Below are positions 36,370-45,415 of a stretch of 64,000 nucleotides of DNA, in pieces. The notes under the pieces were generated by a model. That model did not search any database and was not told the DNA's origin. It worked only from the letters and a program-made list of their open reading frames with translations. The stretch spans positions 1,556,011 to 1,620,010 of the forward strand of contig CP135238.1 in NCBI GenBank assembly GCA_032834875.1, given 5' to 3'. Position numbers and translations under genes: made by a program. Every line of letters begins with the position of its first letter. Positions within the stretch are counted from its first letter, which is position 1. This DNA is from Sulfuracidifex metallicus DSM 6482 = JCM 9184 (lineage in GTDB: Archaea; Thermoproteota; Thermoprotei_A; Sulfolobales; Sulfolobaceae).

Positions 36370-38652
36370 TTAGAGGTATGCGGCCTCAGCTAATGCATCT
36401 GATATTATAGAAGGCGTGATGATTAACTTGGATATTCTGTTCAAGGCATTTATAAAATCATTGGAATTCACTACATCTTTCATGGAGTATTCCAAATTAG
36501 GAGACTGCAAGATTCTCTGTTGAAGTTTAGTTATTGCATCATCAAAACTCTGATGTGAAATTATTTCAGAGATAGATTTTATCTTCTCGTTAAATAAGGT
36601 TTTGTTTGCTATGATTTCCTTAGTGGCTTCCTTTAACTGTTGATTCTTGGTTATGTTTTCGAATAATGTCTTATAGAAATACTTCTTTGCTATTGAAGAC
36701 GAAATTAATATGAAGTACTGAGATCCACCAGACTTCCAGAAATATACCTTTCCAGCTATCTCGTCAGCAGCGTTTAAGAGCGATCTCTTTACGGAATCTA
36801 TAATAATCTCTACCAAATCCGTATCATTGAATGAGCTTGAAGTTTGTTGTGTACCTATATCCTTGATAACAAATTTGCTATAGACTGATGCTGTCCCAAA
36901 TTTCCAAGTAGAGAAAGGACAAATCGTTGAATAGTTCTTTGCTGTAATGGGAAAGGTTCCTCCTTTATATGACATAGCCCAGACTCCTGCACATTCTCCA
37001 TGACTTCCAGTTATCCCCAGTTTCTTAGCCCAGCAGCCAGCGTGAACTTCTTCCTGGTTTACGTTTGCCTTGAGAACATCATAAGCTAAAATGCCATCAT
37101 CCTCGCTAAGTTTATTGTAAACATATAATCCCTCAGGACAAAGGAAATAGACGCCTTGAGCTCCAACTTGTTCTTTGAGCTCCCTTATTCTCATGACATA
37201 CTTTCTAGCTTCCTCCTCGTTTCCAGAAATGTACTCAGGAAATCCGCAGCACTCTCCATCTATCAAGTTAACCCTTGGTGACATTCCTGGAGGAAGATTT
37301 CCATTAGAGGAGTGTAAGAAACCTAGAAATCCCTTTAATCCAAGGGGATCATACTTAGTTGCACAACCTGATACTAGAAGAAAGACAGGCTTGTTTCTAT
37401 ATTTCGAATCTAACTCCATCACCATTTGCTTTATGTCTAGGCTAGCCTTGGGAGTATCTACAGATAACTTCTCATAAGTTTCGTTGAATTTAGGTAGAAC
37501 TTCCATTATTGATGAAATTTGAATACCTACTGGACAAGATTCCTCACATTCCTTACATCCAAAGCAGAAGTCAGCATCACGTTCTGTCAATATTCTACCA
37601 AATCTTCCAGGAGGAGAGTAAAGTGGATTTTTAGTTATTTTAAAAGATAAACATGAGTTGAGGCAGATTCCACAGTTAATGCATTTCATTGAGTCAATAT
37701 ATTCATTTCTAGCTCTGGTGAACCTCTTCGGAATTTTAACTTCAGGTTTCTTTAGATTTCTTAATTTGTCAATTATGAATTTATGTATCTCTTCGTATTC
37801 AGATAAAGATGGCCACGGATACACTTCAGCGTTAGACTTGAGGAAATTCATTAAATCAGATATCCTCGATTCCTCTATAGATCCAATTAAAACACCTTGT
37901 TTCGAAGGTGAATTATGATTAATAATATATCCACATGTATAATCCATATTAAAAGAAGACTTAATTCTGGGCAAGTTATCTACAGAAGTCCTTAAAATGA
38001 CTGGTATATAATCCCTTTTGATAACTTTCTTAGTCTGTTGATGAATTTTCTTGATAAGGTCTCCAGTATTGATATTACCTCTATCTTGCTCAGAAATTAG
38101 AGACGAGTAGTAGACAGGGGAATAATAGAGGGTCGTTCCGTCTTCGTAAATTATTCCACTCCATGCATAAGGGATCTCAGTCTTGCTCTCTAGAAGCTCG
38201 TTGTACTTAACAGCAAGCATCTTCACGTTATCGTTCTCGAGAACGTGCACGGACTTCTTGAAGTTCACGAAACCGAATCTGTAACTTCCAAATCCAGACC
38301 CATTGGTAGCTACAAAGCCACCTACGGTTCCCTCTAGATACATGGGAAATAATGCCGGATAGAATCCCTCTTTTTCGGTTTCTGCTATAACGTCAGAGAA
38401 TGTAGCTCCGGCTGGAACTTGAAATTTGGCGTATACATTGTTAACTTGCTCTATGATCTTAGCCGCCTTTCCGTCAGATGTCCTTTCAGGGGAGCTTCTC
38501 ACTTTGACGTTATTTAATTTCAGTAAAGTACCATTCATGGAAGTAAGCCTACCTAACGTTATTTCCATTTCCTCCTTTGGATAGAACTTCTTGAAGTCAT
38601 TAGGATCAATGTATTTAGCAGCTCTACTGAATACTGAGGCGTCTAAGATCAC
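36370..38652 (-). CDS. FAD / Fe-S oxidoreductase (GlcD-GlcF / D-lactate dehydrogenase-like)
   Basis: Large redox protein of 760 aa. The N-terminal 290 residues resemble a PCMH-type FAD domain (QVPAGATFSDVIAETEKEG, EGTVGGFVATNGSGFGSYRFG). Next come two ferredoxin motifs, CINCGICLNSC near residue 326 and CFGCKECEESCP near 361. A CCG-like part follows (VSGCATKYDP, GECCGFPEYISGN, LCPEGLYVY, GCWAKKLG, ICPFSTWKFG), then a helical tail. This is the order of glycolate oxidase GlcD plus GlcF, or FAD-linked D-lactate dehydrogenases. The FAD domain looks divergent, so the substrate is uncertain. The gene starts at GTG 38652 and is divergent from pantoate kinase. Confidence 0.75.
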   Translation of the reverse strand: MILDASVFSRAAKYIDPNDFKKFYPKEEMEITLGRLTSMNGTLLKLNNVKVRSSPERTSDGKAAKIIEQVNNVYAKFQVPAGATFSDVIAETEKEGFYPALFPMYLEGTVGGFVATNGSGFGSYRFGFVNFKKSVHVLENDNVKMLAVKYNELLESKTEIPYAWSGIIYEDGTTLYYSPVYYSSLISEQDRGNINTGDLIKKIHQQTKKVIKRDYIPVILRTSVDNLPRIKSSFNMDYTCGYIINHNSPSKQGVLIGSIEESRISDLMNFLKSNAEVYPWPSLSEYEEIHKFIIDKLRNLKKPEVKIPKRFTRARNEYIDSMKCINCGICLNSCLSFKITKNPLYSPPGRFGRILTERDADFCFGCKECEESCPVGIQISSIMEVLPKFNETYEKLSVDTPKASLDIKQMVMELDSKYRNKPVFLLVSGCATKYDPLGLKGFLGFLHSSNGNLPPGMSPRVNLIDGECCGFPEYISGNEEEARKYVMRIRELKEQVGAQGVYFLCPEGLYVYNKLSEDDGILAYDVLKANVNQEEVHAGCWAKKLGITGSHGECAGVWAMSYKGGTFPITAKNYSTICPFSTWKFGTASVYSKFVIKDIGTQQTSSSFNDTDLVEIIIDSVKRSLLNAADEIAGKVYFWKSGGSQYFILISSSIAKKYFYKTLFENITKNQQLKEATKEIIANKTLFNEKIKSISEIISHQSFDDAITKLQQRILQSPNLEYSMKDVVNSNDFINALNRISKLIITPSIISDALAEAAYL

Positions 38653-38709
38653 ATTTACCGTAATTAATATTAAATAAGATCTATTAATGTTTTCTAGAAA
38701 GTTAATAAC

Positions 38710-39450
38710 ATGGTTTTAATAAGGGTCCCTTTATCGGTTTCATTGTTATGGTATCCTGTAAAATCTTCCACTGTTGAGCAAAGTGGATCCATAGGTATAT
38801 CCATGACGTTAGAGCCTTCCTTAATAGCGGAGGCCAAGAGAGGTGAAGGTACTCTTCTTAACGGCATTCCACTCATGGAAATGCCAAACATAAAGTTCCT
38901 ACAAGAAAAATTAGGTAAGGTTAAAATTGAGGCATACTCCAGGGTTCCCTTAGGTTACGGGTATGGCTTAAGTGGAGCACTAAGCGTGGCTTATGCTATT
39001 GCGGCATCCGAGCTGTTAGGCATAGATGAGGAAAGAGCTCTGGTTGCTGCACACGAAAGCGAGATAATTTCTGGAAACGGATTTGGCGATGTCATTTCTC
39101 AAATTTCTGGAGGCATAGTATGCAGAAAGAAGCCTGGAGCTCCAGGTTACGGCGAGGTAGTTAGACTGCATGATTACTCGAGCGTTATCTATTCAAAGAT
39201 ATTGGAGAAACTTCCTACATCTACTATTATTTCTGGGCTAGATTGGGTTAAGGATGTAGTGGTAAATAGCTGTAACTTACCTCTTCAGGATTTATTCTCA
39301 ATAGCTAGGAAGTTCACCGAAGATTTGGGATTCATTTCTCCTTATCCTTTGTCGTATAGGAAGAAGGGCATAATAGTTAAAATTGGAGATCCGAAGGAAG
39401 GAGTGTGGACTCTTCACACGATATCAAAGTTTGGAGCATCCGTAATTTAA
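38710..39450 (+). CDS. Pantoate kinase (archaeal CoA biosynthesis)
   Basis: GHMP kinase of 246 aa that phosphorylates pantoate to 4-phosphopantoate, the archaeal route to CoA. The ATP loop is [20 protein letters not shown] (about 78-97) and the N-terminal SVSLLWYPV replaces the usual start motif. [27 protein letters not shown] is the family mark. The last 46 bases overlap the next gene, phosphopantothenate synthetase, which uses its product. ATG 38710 fits the family N-terminus. Confidence 0.9.
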   Translation: MVLIRVPLSVSLLWYPVKSSTVEQSGSIGISMTLEPSLIAEAKRGEGTLLNGIPLMEMPNIKFLQEKLGKVKIEAYSRVPLGYGYGLSGALSVAYAIAASELLGIDEERALVAAHESEIISGNGFGDVISQISGGIVCRKKPGAPGYGEVVRLHDYSSVIYSKILEKLPTSTIISGLDWVKDVVVNSCNLPLQDLFSIARKFTEDLGFISPYPLSYRKKGIIVKIGDPKEGVWTLHTISKFGASVI

Positions 39451-40205
39451 TTCCAAGTACCCATCCCAGAAAAGACACCCTGCTTGTCAGGGAAAAGCTG
39501 GTAGAACAGATGGAGACAGGTGCAGTTGTTCCACAAGGTCTAATAGCTCACGGTAGAGGAGAATGTTTCGATTACCTTTTAGGAGAGAGGACTAACGCGT
39601 TCGCGGAAAGGAGTATAGAAGCTGCTGCAGCACTTCTCCTTTTATCGTCTTACCCTGTAATTTCAGTAAACGGCAATATGGCTGCATTAGCTCCTAAGGA
39701 GCTCGTTGAACTATCTAAGGAAGTACATGCTCCTCTGGAGGTAAACTTGTTTTACAGGAACGAAGAGAGAGAAAAGAAAATAGGCGAAATTTTAAGGGAT
39801 GCTGGAGCATCAGAGGTTCTAGGAGTAGGTATCGATGCGTCAGAAACGATTCAAGAATTATTCAGTGAAAGGAGAAAGGTAAGCTCTAGAGGGATATATA
39901 GGGCAGATACAGTGTTCTTAGCTATGGAGGATGGCGATAGAACTGAAGCCCTAATTAAGTTAGGCAAAAAGGTGATAGCCGTAGATTTAAATCCTTTATC
40001 TAGAACCTCTATGACAGCTTCAATAACTATAGTTGACAATTTCATCAGGGTAGTTCCAAAACTTACGACAAGGGTTAAAGAAATGAAAAACATGAGTAAG
40101 GATGAACTTCAAAGAATCTTTCAATCATTTAACAACAAGGATAATTTAAAGGAATCCTTAAAATTCATTTCAGAGAGAATGTCTCAATTAGCTCTGTCCT
40201 TGTAG
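39405..40205 (+). CDS. 4-phosphopantoate-beta-alanine ligase (phosphopantothenate synthetase, archaeal)
   Basis: Archaeal phosphopantothenate synthetase (formerly DUF137), 266 aa. It joins 4-phosphopantoate with beta-alanine using ATP. Hallmarks are [57 protein letters not shown] and [23 protein letters not shown] 39405 is the only usable start, 46 bases inside the pantoate kinase gene, so translation is probably coupled. It ends in a 22-base overlap with convergent panB. Confidence 0.92.
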   Translation: MDSSHDIKVWSIRNLIPSTHPRKDTLLVREKLVEQMETGAVVPQGLIAHGRGECFDYLLGERTNAFAERSIEAAAALLLLSSYPVISVNGNMAALAPKELVELSKEVHAPLEVNLFYRNEEREKKIGEILRDAGASEVLGVGIDASETIQELFSERRKVSSRGIYRADTVFLAMEDGDRTEALIKLGKKVIAVDLNPLSRTSMTASITIVDNFIRVVPKLTTRVKEMKNMSKDELQRIFQSFNNKDNLKESLKFISERMSQLALSL

Positions 40206-40987
40206 TTTTCCTTTGAAGGAAAGGTACCAGATTTTACATCGTTGCTGTATTGAGATACGGCATTTTTAATTATCTCGTTTAGGTTTATGTAGTTCTTCGC
40301 GAAATAAGGTTTAGTCTCACTGAAGCCTAAAAGGTCATGAATTACTAGAACTTGTCCATCACAGCTTGGTCCAGCTCCTATGCATATAGTAGGAATGTTC
40401 AGGGCCTTGGTTATTTTCTCTGCAATATCAGCATAAGTATTCTCAATGACCACGGCGAAAGCTCCAGCCTTTTCCAGAACCTTAGCGTCCTCAACAAGGA
40501 GTTCTGCCTCTTCTTCAGATTTCCCCATGACTCTGAAACCGCCAAGCTTGAGATACTTCTGTGGGGTCATTCCTATGTGTCCCATTACAGGAATTCCAGC
40601 TTTAGTTATTCCTTTAACCACGTCTACAACTTCTACTCCACCTTCAAGTTTCACTGCATCTGCACCAGCCTTAACCAGAAGACCGGCGTTCCTTATGCCC
40701 TCCTCTACGCTAATTTCGTAAGAAAGAAAAGGCATATCAGCTACCATTAACTGTGGCGGGTTAGCTCGAGCTACTGCGGATGTATGCCTTATAATGTCTT
40801 CCATTTCCACCTTTTGAGTATTGTTATATCCTAGTACCACCATGCCCAGCGAATCTCCAACGAGAATTGAGTCCAGCTCTGTTTCAGATATTATCCTTGA
40901 GGTCGGATAATCGTACGCTGTTAGCATTGTAATCTTCTCTTTCCCTTTCTTTTTTAAGAAGTCCCTGATTGTAACTTTCTTTCTCAT
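40184..40987 (-). CDS. panB: 3-methyl-2-oxobutanoate hydroxymethyltransferase (ketopantoate synthesis)
   Basis: PanB, 267 aa, transfers a hydroxymethyl group from a methylene-pterin cofactor to 2-oxoisovalerate to give ketopantoate. The family motifs [56 protein letters not shown] and [19 protein letters not shown] are intact. Together with the convergent pantoate kinase and phosphopantothenate synthetase genes it places three CoA pathway steps side by side. Its 5-prime end overlaps the upstream hypothetical gene by 104 bases, which is unusual. Confidence 0.95.
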   Translation of the reverse strand: MRKKVTIRDFLKKKGKEKITMLTAYDYPTSRIISETELDSILVGDSLGMVVLGYNNTQKVEMEDIIRHTSAVARANPPQLMVADMPFLSYEISVEEGIRNAGLLVKAGADAVKLEGGVEVVDVVKGITKAGIPVMGHIGMTPQKYLKLGGFRVMGKSEEEAELLVEDAKVLEKAGAFAVVIENTYADIAEKITKALNIPTICIGAGPSCDGQVLVIHDLLGFSETKPYFAKNYINLNEIIKNAVSQYSNDVKSGTFPSKENYKDRAN

Positions 40988-41540
40988 TTATCTTCATAGC
41001 AACAGCTCTTGCCATGTTTATTATTTTTTTTATTCTCTCGCCTATTTCCTGCGTTTCCTCGTACTGCATCGCATCGTTATATATCTTGACAAAGAGCGGA
41101 AGTTCTTCAAAGGAGAATTGCCTAAATATCCTTTTATCGATTTCGCTTAACTTAGGTTTTCTCATCAATATAGAAAGTTTCCTCTCAGCTGATGGCATGT
41201 CCAAACTTTCAGCTTGAATTTTAACAACAGTGACTGCTGGGTCTTCCTCCTCGGGGGAAATTGCTTCTTCAACTTGGTTCTTATCTAGGAACCTCCACCA
41301 ATGCTGATTAGTGGATTTATAGCTTGTTTCTGTTATTCCGTAGTCCTTCTCCATCGACCTCAACAGCATTTTAGGATCAAAATCATATCCTCTTTCTACT
41401 ATTTTTTCTTGAACACATTTATAGCTGAAATCTCCAAGTTGGGTAGGCTCGCACATCAGGGCAATCGAAACCACGGTCTTTCCTCTATCCCCAAACCTCA
41501 AGAGGAACTCCGTGGTTCTATCCCTGATGTTACCTACCAT
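40884..41540 (-). CDS. Conserved archaeal hypothetical protein, 218 aa (possible winged helix)
   Basis: Unknown protein. The first 75 residues ([56 protein letters not shown]) look like a winged-helix domain. The rest is charged and helical ([20 protein letters not shown]), followed by a tail of about 35 residues ([15 protein letters not shown]) that lies in the 104-base overlap with panB. A stop TGA in another frame would overlap the panB ATG exactly (ATGA), so a frameshift shortly before the end is possible but not proven. ATG 41540 is 26 bases from a shared TATA box. Confidence 0.6.
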   Translation of the reverse strand: MVGNIRDRTTEFLLRFGDRGKTVVSIALMCEPTQLGDFSYKCVQEKIVERGYDFDPKMLLRSMEKDYGITETSYKSTNQHWWRFLDKNQVEEAISPEEEDPAVTVVKIQAESLDMPSAERKLSILMRKPKLSEIDKRIFRQFSFEELPLFVKIYNDAMQYEETQEIGERIKKIINMARAVAMKINEKESYNQGLLKKEREREDYNANSVRLSDLKDNI

Positions 41541-41560
41541 GATAAGTAAATAACGAATAG

Positions 41561-41570
41561 AATATTAAAT
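41561..41570. promoter_or_regulatory. One TATA-like element shared by two divergent leaderless genes
   Basis: AATATTAAAT is nearly symmetric. On the plus strand TATTAAAT is centred about 27 bases before ATG 41594. On the minus strand ATTTAATATT is centred about 26 bases before ATG 41540. Both distances fit transcription starting on the start codon, and the 53-base gap shows no second box. Confidence 0.5.
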
Positions 41571-41593
41571 GAGATCTGTGTAAATAGACTTGT

Positions 41594-42337
41594 ATGATTA
41601 AGACGGAAACTATCGTGGATGTTACCGATCTTAGGAAACGCTTTGGTCAAAGGGAGATTTTGAAGGGAATTAACTTCAATGTGTTTTCAGGAGAGGTCTT
41701 TGGGATAGTAGGTCCAAATGGAGCGGGTAAAACTACGACGTTGAGAATCTTGTCTGGGATAATAAGGTCATTTGAGGGCAAGGTTGAAGTGGCAGGAATG
41801 ACCCCTCAGAAAGCCAGGGAGAGTGGCTTAATATCGTATATGCCTGAAGACACCTTTCCTTACGACAGGCTGACTGGAATAGAGAACCTGCGTTTTTACG
41901 CTGAGCTGTACGCAAGAGGAGATAAAAGAAAGGTAAATGAATATGTAGATACTGCAATAAAGATTGCAGACCTAGGAGACAGAATCCAGGATAAGGCTTC
42001 TGAATATAGCAGAGGAATGAAAAGAAGGCTAATAATAGCTAGGACGTTGATGACCAGTCCAAAGTTAGCAATTCTGGATGAGCCAACCTCCGCCCTGGAC
42101 GTTGAATCGGCTATAAATGTGCGTCATAAGATAACTGATATAGCTAAGGAAAAGGGGGTTACTGTTCTTCTCTCATCTCATAATATGCTTGAGGTAGAGT
42201 ACCTTTGTAACAGGGTTGTGATGATTGAGGGAGGGAGGTCCTTAATGGAGGGAACCCCTAAGGAATTAGTTGATAAGATGGGAGTTCAAAACCTTGAGGA
42301 GGCATTCATAAAGATGACCAGGTTAACTCAGACTTAG
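41594..42337 (+). CDS. ABC transporter ATP-binding protein
   Basis: ATPase subunit of 247 aa. Walker A is [19 protein letters not shown] (about 36-54), the Q-loop region follows as [14 protein letters not shown], the signature is [15 protein letters not shown] (a variant of LSGGQ common in ABC-2 exporters), Walker B is [13 protein letters not shown] and the switch His is in [13 protein letters not shown]. It is followed after 50 bases by its membrane partner. Such pairs export drugs, lipids or polysaccharides; the cargo cannot be read from sequence. Confidence 0.92.
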   Translation: MIKTETIVDVTDLRKRFGQREILKGINFNVFSGEVFGIVGPNGAGKTTTLRILSGIIRSFEGKVEVAGMTPQKARESGLISYMPEDTFPYDRLTGIENLRFYAELYARGDKRKVNEYVDTAIKIADLGDRIQDKASEYSRGMKRRLIIARTLMTSPKLAILDEPTSALDVESAINVRHKITDIAKEKGVTVLLSSHNMLEVEYLCNRVVMIEGGRSLMEGTPKELVDKMGVQNLEEAFIKMTRLTQT

Positions 42338-42387
42338 CACAAGTGTTTTTATCGATAGATATAACTTGAGGATTATTAGGTGGAACT

Positions 42388-43572
42388 TTGAACCTGCTGA
42401 CTTTACTTCGTAAAGAGTGGCTTGACGTTAAGAGGGACAAGAAATTACTTGTGGGTACCTTGGTACTTCCTTTCTTTATACTTCCATTGATTGGTTTCGT
42501 TCTTTACGCATCTGTGGTTTCTCAACCTCCTATTGTGGAGCTAATTAATAACTCACCTGCCAACTCAGTTTACGTAAATGAAGTAGCTTTCTATATAACC
42601 TCTCATGGAGGGATAGTGGTTAATCAGAACGATTCTAATGTAACGCCTGACGTAATCTTAACCTTTCCTAAGGGATTCTATAGCAATCTAACCTCACTGG
42701 GAGGAAAGGGTTTAGTTTATATGACGGTTCAAATTTCCTCCAACACGAAGGCGCAAGATTTAGTGGACAATGCTTTGTATAACGTTCTATACAACGTATC
42801 TTTAAGTAGGATATCAGAATTGATAAACGATTCCCACACTAACGTAAGCCCTGTGAACATTAGGGAACCGTTGGAGGTGGTTTATACTTATATAACTCCA
42901 ACTCATCACATTACAACGCAGGCAAGAGATCAGTTAGTCGAACTAGCAAGGATAATAGCCTTGGTTCTTTTCCCTAGTGCAACACCTGTAATTTTTTTCA
43001 TTACAGATGGAATAACCGGCGAGAAGGAAAGAAGAACTCTGGAATCACTTTTAGCATCTCCTATATCACCTATGGAGTTCATAGTCTCCAAGCTTTTCAT
43101 TTCCATGTTTCTAGGTTTAATGTCGTCCTTAGGAGACTTGATAGGCATATTCGTTTTTTCTCTCTTTGCCTCATTTATCTTTGGCGTATCTCTCGCTCTT
43201 TCCTCCTCATTTGCAATATTAATAGTAGTAATCTACATTGAGACTGTTCTCCTTACGGCTGCAATTAGTTTAATTCTTCTGCTGATTTTCGGTGGGTCTA
43301 CTAGGAACATTCAAATAATAAACTTTCTTGTCTTAAGTTTCGGAATGGTTGCTTCATTTTCAGCGTTATTCATTAACCTTGCTCAAGTTACGTTTCCTCT
43401 GTCTTTAATATACATTATACCATATGAGCAGCTTAGTGCCTCCCTTCTTTTCTATGTATTCGGATTGCCTGGAGAATCCATATTCTATCTATCAGTAACG
43501 TTAATAGCGTCAATACTTTTGCTCTTCTTATCATCAAGAATTTTCAATCCAGAACGCTTACTTTTAAAATAA
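42388..43572 (+). CDS. ABC-2 type transporter permease
   Basis: Membrane subunit of 394 aa with the ABC-2 (NatB/YhaP-like) plan: one N-terminal span (about 19-42), a large outside domain with sequons up to about residue 185, then five or six spans. The cytoplasmic coupling region DGITGEKERRTLESLLASPI is typical. The start is TTG 42388. It works with the ATPase just upstream, and the likely function is export. Confidence 0.88.
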   Translation: MNLLTLLRKEWLDVKRDKKLLVGTLVLPFFILPLIGFVLYASVVSQPPIVELINNSPANSVYVNEVAFYITSHGGIVVNQNDSNVTPDVILTFPKGFYSNLTSLGGKGLVYMTVQISSNTKAQDLVDNALYNVLYNVSLSRISELINDSHTNVSPVNIREPLEVVYTYITPTHHITTQARDQLVELARIIALVLFPSATPVIFFITDGITGEKERRTLESLLASPISPMEFIVSKLFISMFLGLMSSLGDLIGIFVFSLFASFIFGVSLALSSSFAILIVVIYIETVLLTAAISLILLLIFGGSTRNIQIINFLVLSFGMVASFSALFINLAQVTFPLSLIYIIPYEQLSASLLFYVFGLPGESIFYLSVTLIASILLLFLSSRIFNPERLLLK

Positions 43573-43597
43573 GTATTGAGAAAGGTATCTGGGGTAT

Positions 43598-43831
43598 ATG
43601 ACAGAAAAATATGCCGCCTACGTTTTGATTGTAACATCAGTAGGTAAGGAACAAGAAGTGGCTGAACAGTTAAAACAACTAAACTTTGTCAAAAGGGTAG
43701 AAAACGTGTACGGAGAATACGATTTAGTAGCAGAGGTTGATGCTCCCAATTCCGGTGACCTAAAGAATGTATTGGAACAGATAAGAAGGAACAGTTCTAT
43801 AATGAGAACAGTTACACTTATAATGATGTAA
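43598..43831 (+). CDS. Stand-alone Lrp/AsnC ligand-binding (RAM) domain protein, 77 aa
   Basis: Single RAM domain without a DNA-binding part: AAYVLIVTSVGKEQEVAEQL, VENVYGEYDLVAEVDA and MRTVTLIMM form the beta-alpha-beta-beta-alpha-beta fold. Such proteins form dimers and octamers and bind amino acids, and they can modulate full-length Lrp regulators by mixing subunits. The gene lies 25 bases after the ABC permease, so cotranscription is possible, but no amino-acid gene is adjacent. Confidence 0.88.
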   Translation: MTEKYAAYVLIVTSVGKEQEVAEQLKQLNFVKRVENVYGEYDLVAEVDAPNSGDLKNVLEQIRRNSSIMRTVTLIMM

Positions 43832-44175
43832 AGGTAGAGCATAATAGTAAAATTTTTATTTTTATGTTTCTTTAATATTAATGGGTCTGTGTGAAATGTC
43901 CCTGTGTCCCAGGGACGTATGAGCACAGAAGGGTCCCCTCTGGATTTTACCTTTTTATTATCCTAGTCTATCTTCTTTTGGTTTTAAATGGCCAGAATGT
44001 GGATTCTTGGATGTATATACATGGAAATGAAAGCGTATCATCTAGATTATAACGAGAATTAAGCTTCTCCCTTATTTCTTTTCTTTGTAATAACATAAAT
44101 GTAACATAAGAATAAATTTTATGTAGTTACAAAGGCATACGTTATTCTAAACAAGCTAGATATAATTATTACACA
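43832..44175. other. Non-coding region of 344 bases
   Basis: Besides the GC-rich folded block at 43884-43960, I see only AT-rich sequence, with scattered T-tracts (43968-43985 region) that can end transcripts from either side. No frame of useful length with start and ribosome site was found. Confidence 0.4.
43884..43960 (+). ncRNA. Candidate structured small RNA after the RAM-domain gene
   Basis: TCTGTG (43886-43891) pairs with CACAGA (43924-43929) and encloses a perfect 7-base-pair hairpin GTCCCTG (43898-43904) with CAGGGAC (43910-43916), loop TGTCC. The internal loop strands TGAAAT and GTATGAG both contain TGA, which could form tandem G-A pairs. CAGA (43926-43929) can alternatively pair with TCTG (43939-43942), giving a competing second hairpin just before a T-tract (43952-43956). 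A T/A-rich box near 43852-43862 may be its promoter. The GC-rich block stands out in AT-rich DNA and has no reading frame. Confidence 0.45.
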
Positions 44176-44460
44176 TCATTTATCTATCATTTCGACGTCT
44201 TCCTTGTCTTCCTCCATCATTTGCATCTTCTTTAATAGTTCGTATACTATGGCATCTAATTGTGCCACCTTTGCTTCTAAAAAGGCTATGCTCTCCTCAT
44301 ACTTTCCCTTGTCCTCGTTACTCTCCTGTTTTGTATTACCTTCTACTCCGTCTTTTATATACATTTTAGCAAGATCAGTCATTTGTATGCCCAACTCCTC
44401 AGCTTTTCTCTTTAATTCGTCGTACATCCATTCTGGAAGGGACAAGTGTATGGTTGGCAC
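44176..44460 (-). CDS. Ribbon-helix-helix (CopG-like) DNA-binding protein with coiled-coil tail, 94 aa
   Basis: The N-terminal 45 residues match the RHH fold: beta strand TIHLSLPEW, helix YDELKRKAEELG and helix TDLAKMYIKDGV. Residues 50-94 are acidic and predicted coiled coil (ESIAFLEAKVAQLDAIVYEL), probably for dimerisation. ATG 44460 faces the second RHH gene at 44608. A regulator of its own region is the likely role; no toxin partner is visible. Confidence 0.8.
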   Translation of the reverse strand: MPTIHLSLPEWMYDELKRKAEELGIQMTDLAKMYIKDGVEGNTKQESNEDKGKYEESIAFLEAKVAQLDAIVYELLKKMQMMEEDKEDVEMIDK

Positions 44461-44607
44461 TGTATTTCTTCCTCAATACTAATACTGCAAAAGGAATATT
44501 TTAGTCTTATTCTTGATGTAGTCTTCCTCATGTAATAGGAATATGGTGTTACCGCTCCACATAATATTTAAGCCTAACGAGTGAAAAGCTTATATTTAGA
44601 GGAAAAA

Positions 44608-44784
44608 ATGAGAGTAGTTACATTCAAAGTAGAAGAGGATTTATTGGAACTACTAGATAGATATGCTATAAGATATGGTCTAAATCGAAGCGAAGCAATA
44701 AGAAAGGCCATAGAAAAGGTTGTAAACGAGGAGATAAGTAAGGATACAGTTCCTCTGGCGAAGGTTGAGAAAATCAGGCTTTAA
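44608..44784 (+). CDS. Ribbon-helix-helix transcriptional regulator, 58 aa
   Basis: Minimal RHH protein: strand [12 protein letters not shown], helix [13 protein letters not shown] and helix [17 protein letters not shown], then a short tail. ATG 44608 is chosen over the in-frame GTG 44581 because GAGG lies 5 bases upstream of it and a TATA-like ATATTTAAG (about 44564-44572) is too close to GTG 44581. It ends in an 11-base overlap with the convergent metallo-beta-lactamase gene. It could be an antitoxin-type or metal-type repressor; no partner is evident. Confidence 0.8.
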   Translation: MRVVTFKVEEDLLELLDRYAIRYGLNRSEAIRKAIEKVVNEEISKDTVPLAKVEKIRL

Positions 44785-45406
44785 TGTAAAATACTTTACC
44801 CTTACCTTCCTTTTCAAGGTCTTCATTTTTGCTTGTTTTTATATTTATTGGTTCGTATTTTCCCTTTACCTTTTCTATGAATTCGTCCACAGGGTTAAGA
44901 GGCATGTAGTGTCCTTTGATCCAGTAATGTATAGGCAATATAGAGCTAGGTTCGAGTTCACTTATTAATTGAGAAGCTTCGTTATGGTCTATTGTTATCA
45001 ATCCTCCCACAGGGACAGCCAAGAGATCCGGTTTCTTGATCTGTTTTAGGACATCCTCGCTCAAGGGATGACCTAAATCTCCTAGATGAACCAGAGTGAA
45101 ATTATCTGACTTTCTAATTATCTTATAGATAATATTTCTTCCCCTTCTCTTTCCCCTTTCTTTGTCATGAAAGGTGGAATAACCTTCAACCTTGAAGTCT
45201 CCTAAATCCATACTCCCAGTATACGCAACCTTCATGTCTTGATAATTAATTAACTGGAACGCATTATGGTCATAATGATCGTGAGTTATAATAACATATT
45301 TCGCTTCACCATAATTTGGTCTTAAAAGACCAATGCTGCCTCCATCGTGAGGATCTATAACTAGCTTATCAAACAAAACCGTCGAATGACCGAAATATCT
45401 TATCAT
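44774..45406 (-). CDS. Metallo-beta-lactamase-fold hydrolase (UlaG-like), 210 aa
   Basis: MBL-fold protein with the metal-binding motif THDHYDH (about residues 41-47), a further His in [10 protein letters not shown], Asp/His in [11 protein letters not shown] and a C-terminal His in [15 protein letters not shown]. It resembles the UlaG/L-ascorbate-6-phosphate lactonase-like group (often annotated UPF0173), whose archaeal substrates are unknown. It starts 9 bases after the stop of the LeuA-type gene in the same direction, so they are probably cotranscribed. Confidence 0.85.
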   Translation of the reverse strand: MIRYFGHSTVLFDKLVIDPHDGGSIGLLRPNYGEAKYVIITHDHYDHNAFQLINYQDMKVAYTGSMDLGDFKVEGYSTFHDKERGKRRGRNIIYKIIRKSDNFTLVHLGDLGHPLSEDVLKQIKKPDLLAVPVGGLITIDHNEASQLISELEPSSILPIHYWIKGHYMPLNPVDEFIEKVKGKYEPINIKTSKNEDLEKEGKGKVFYIKA

Positions 45407-45415
45407 AAAGAAAAA

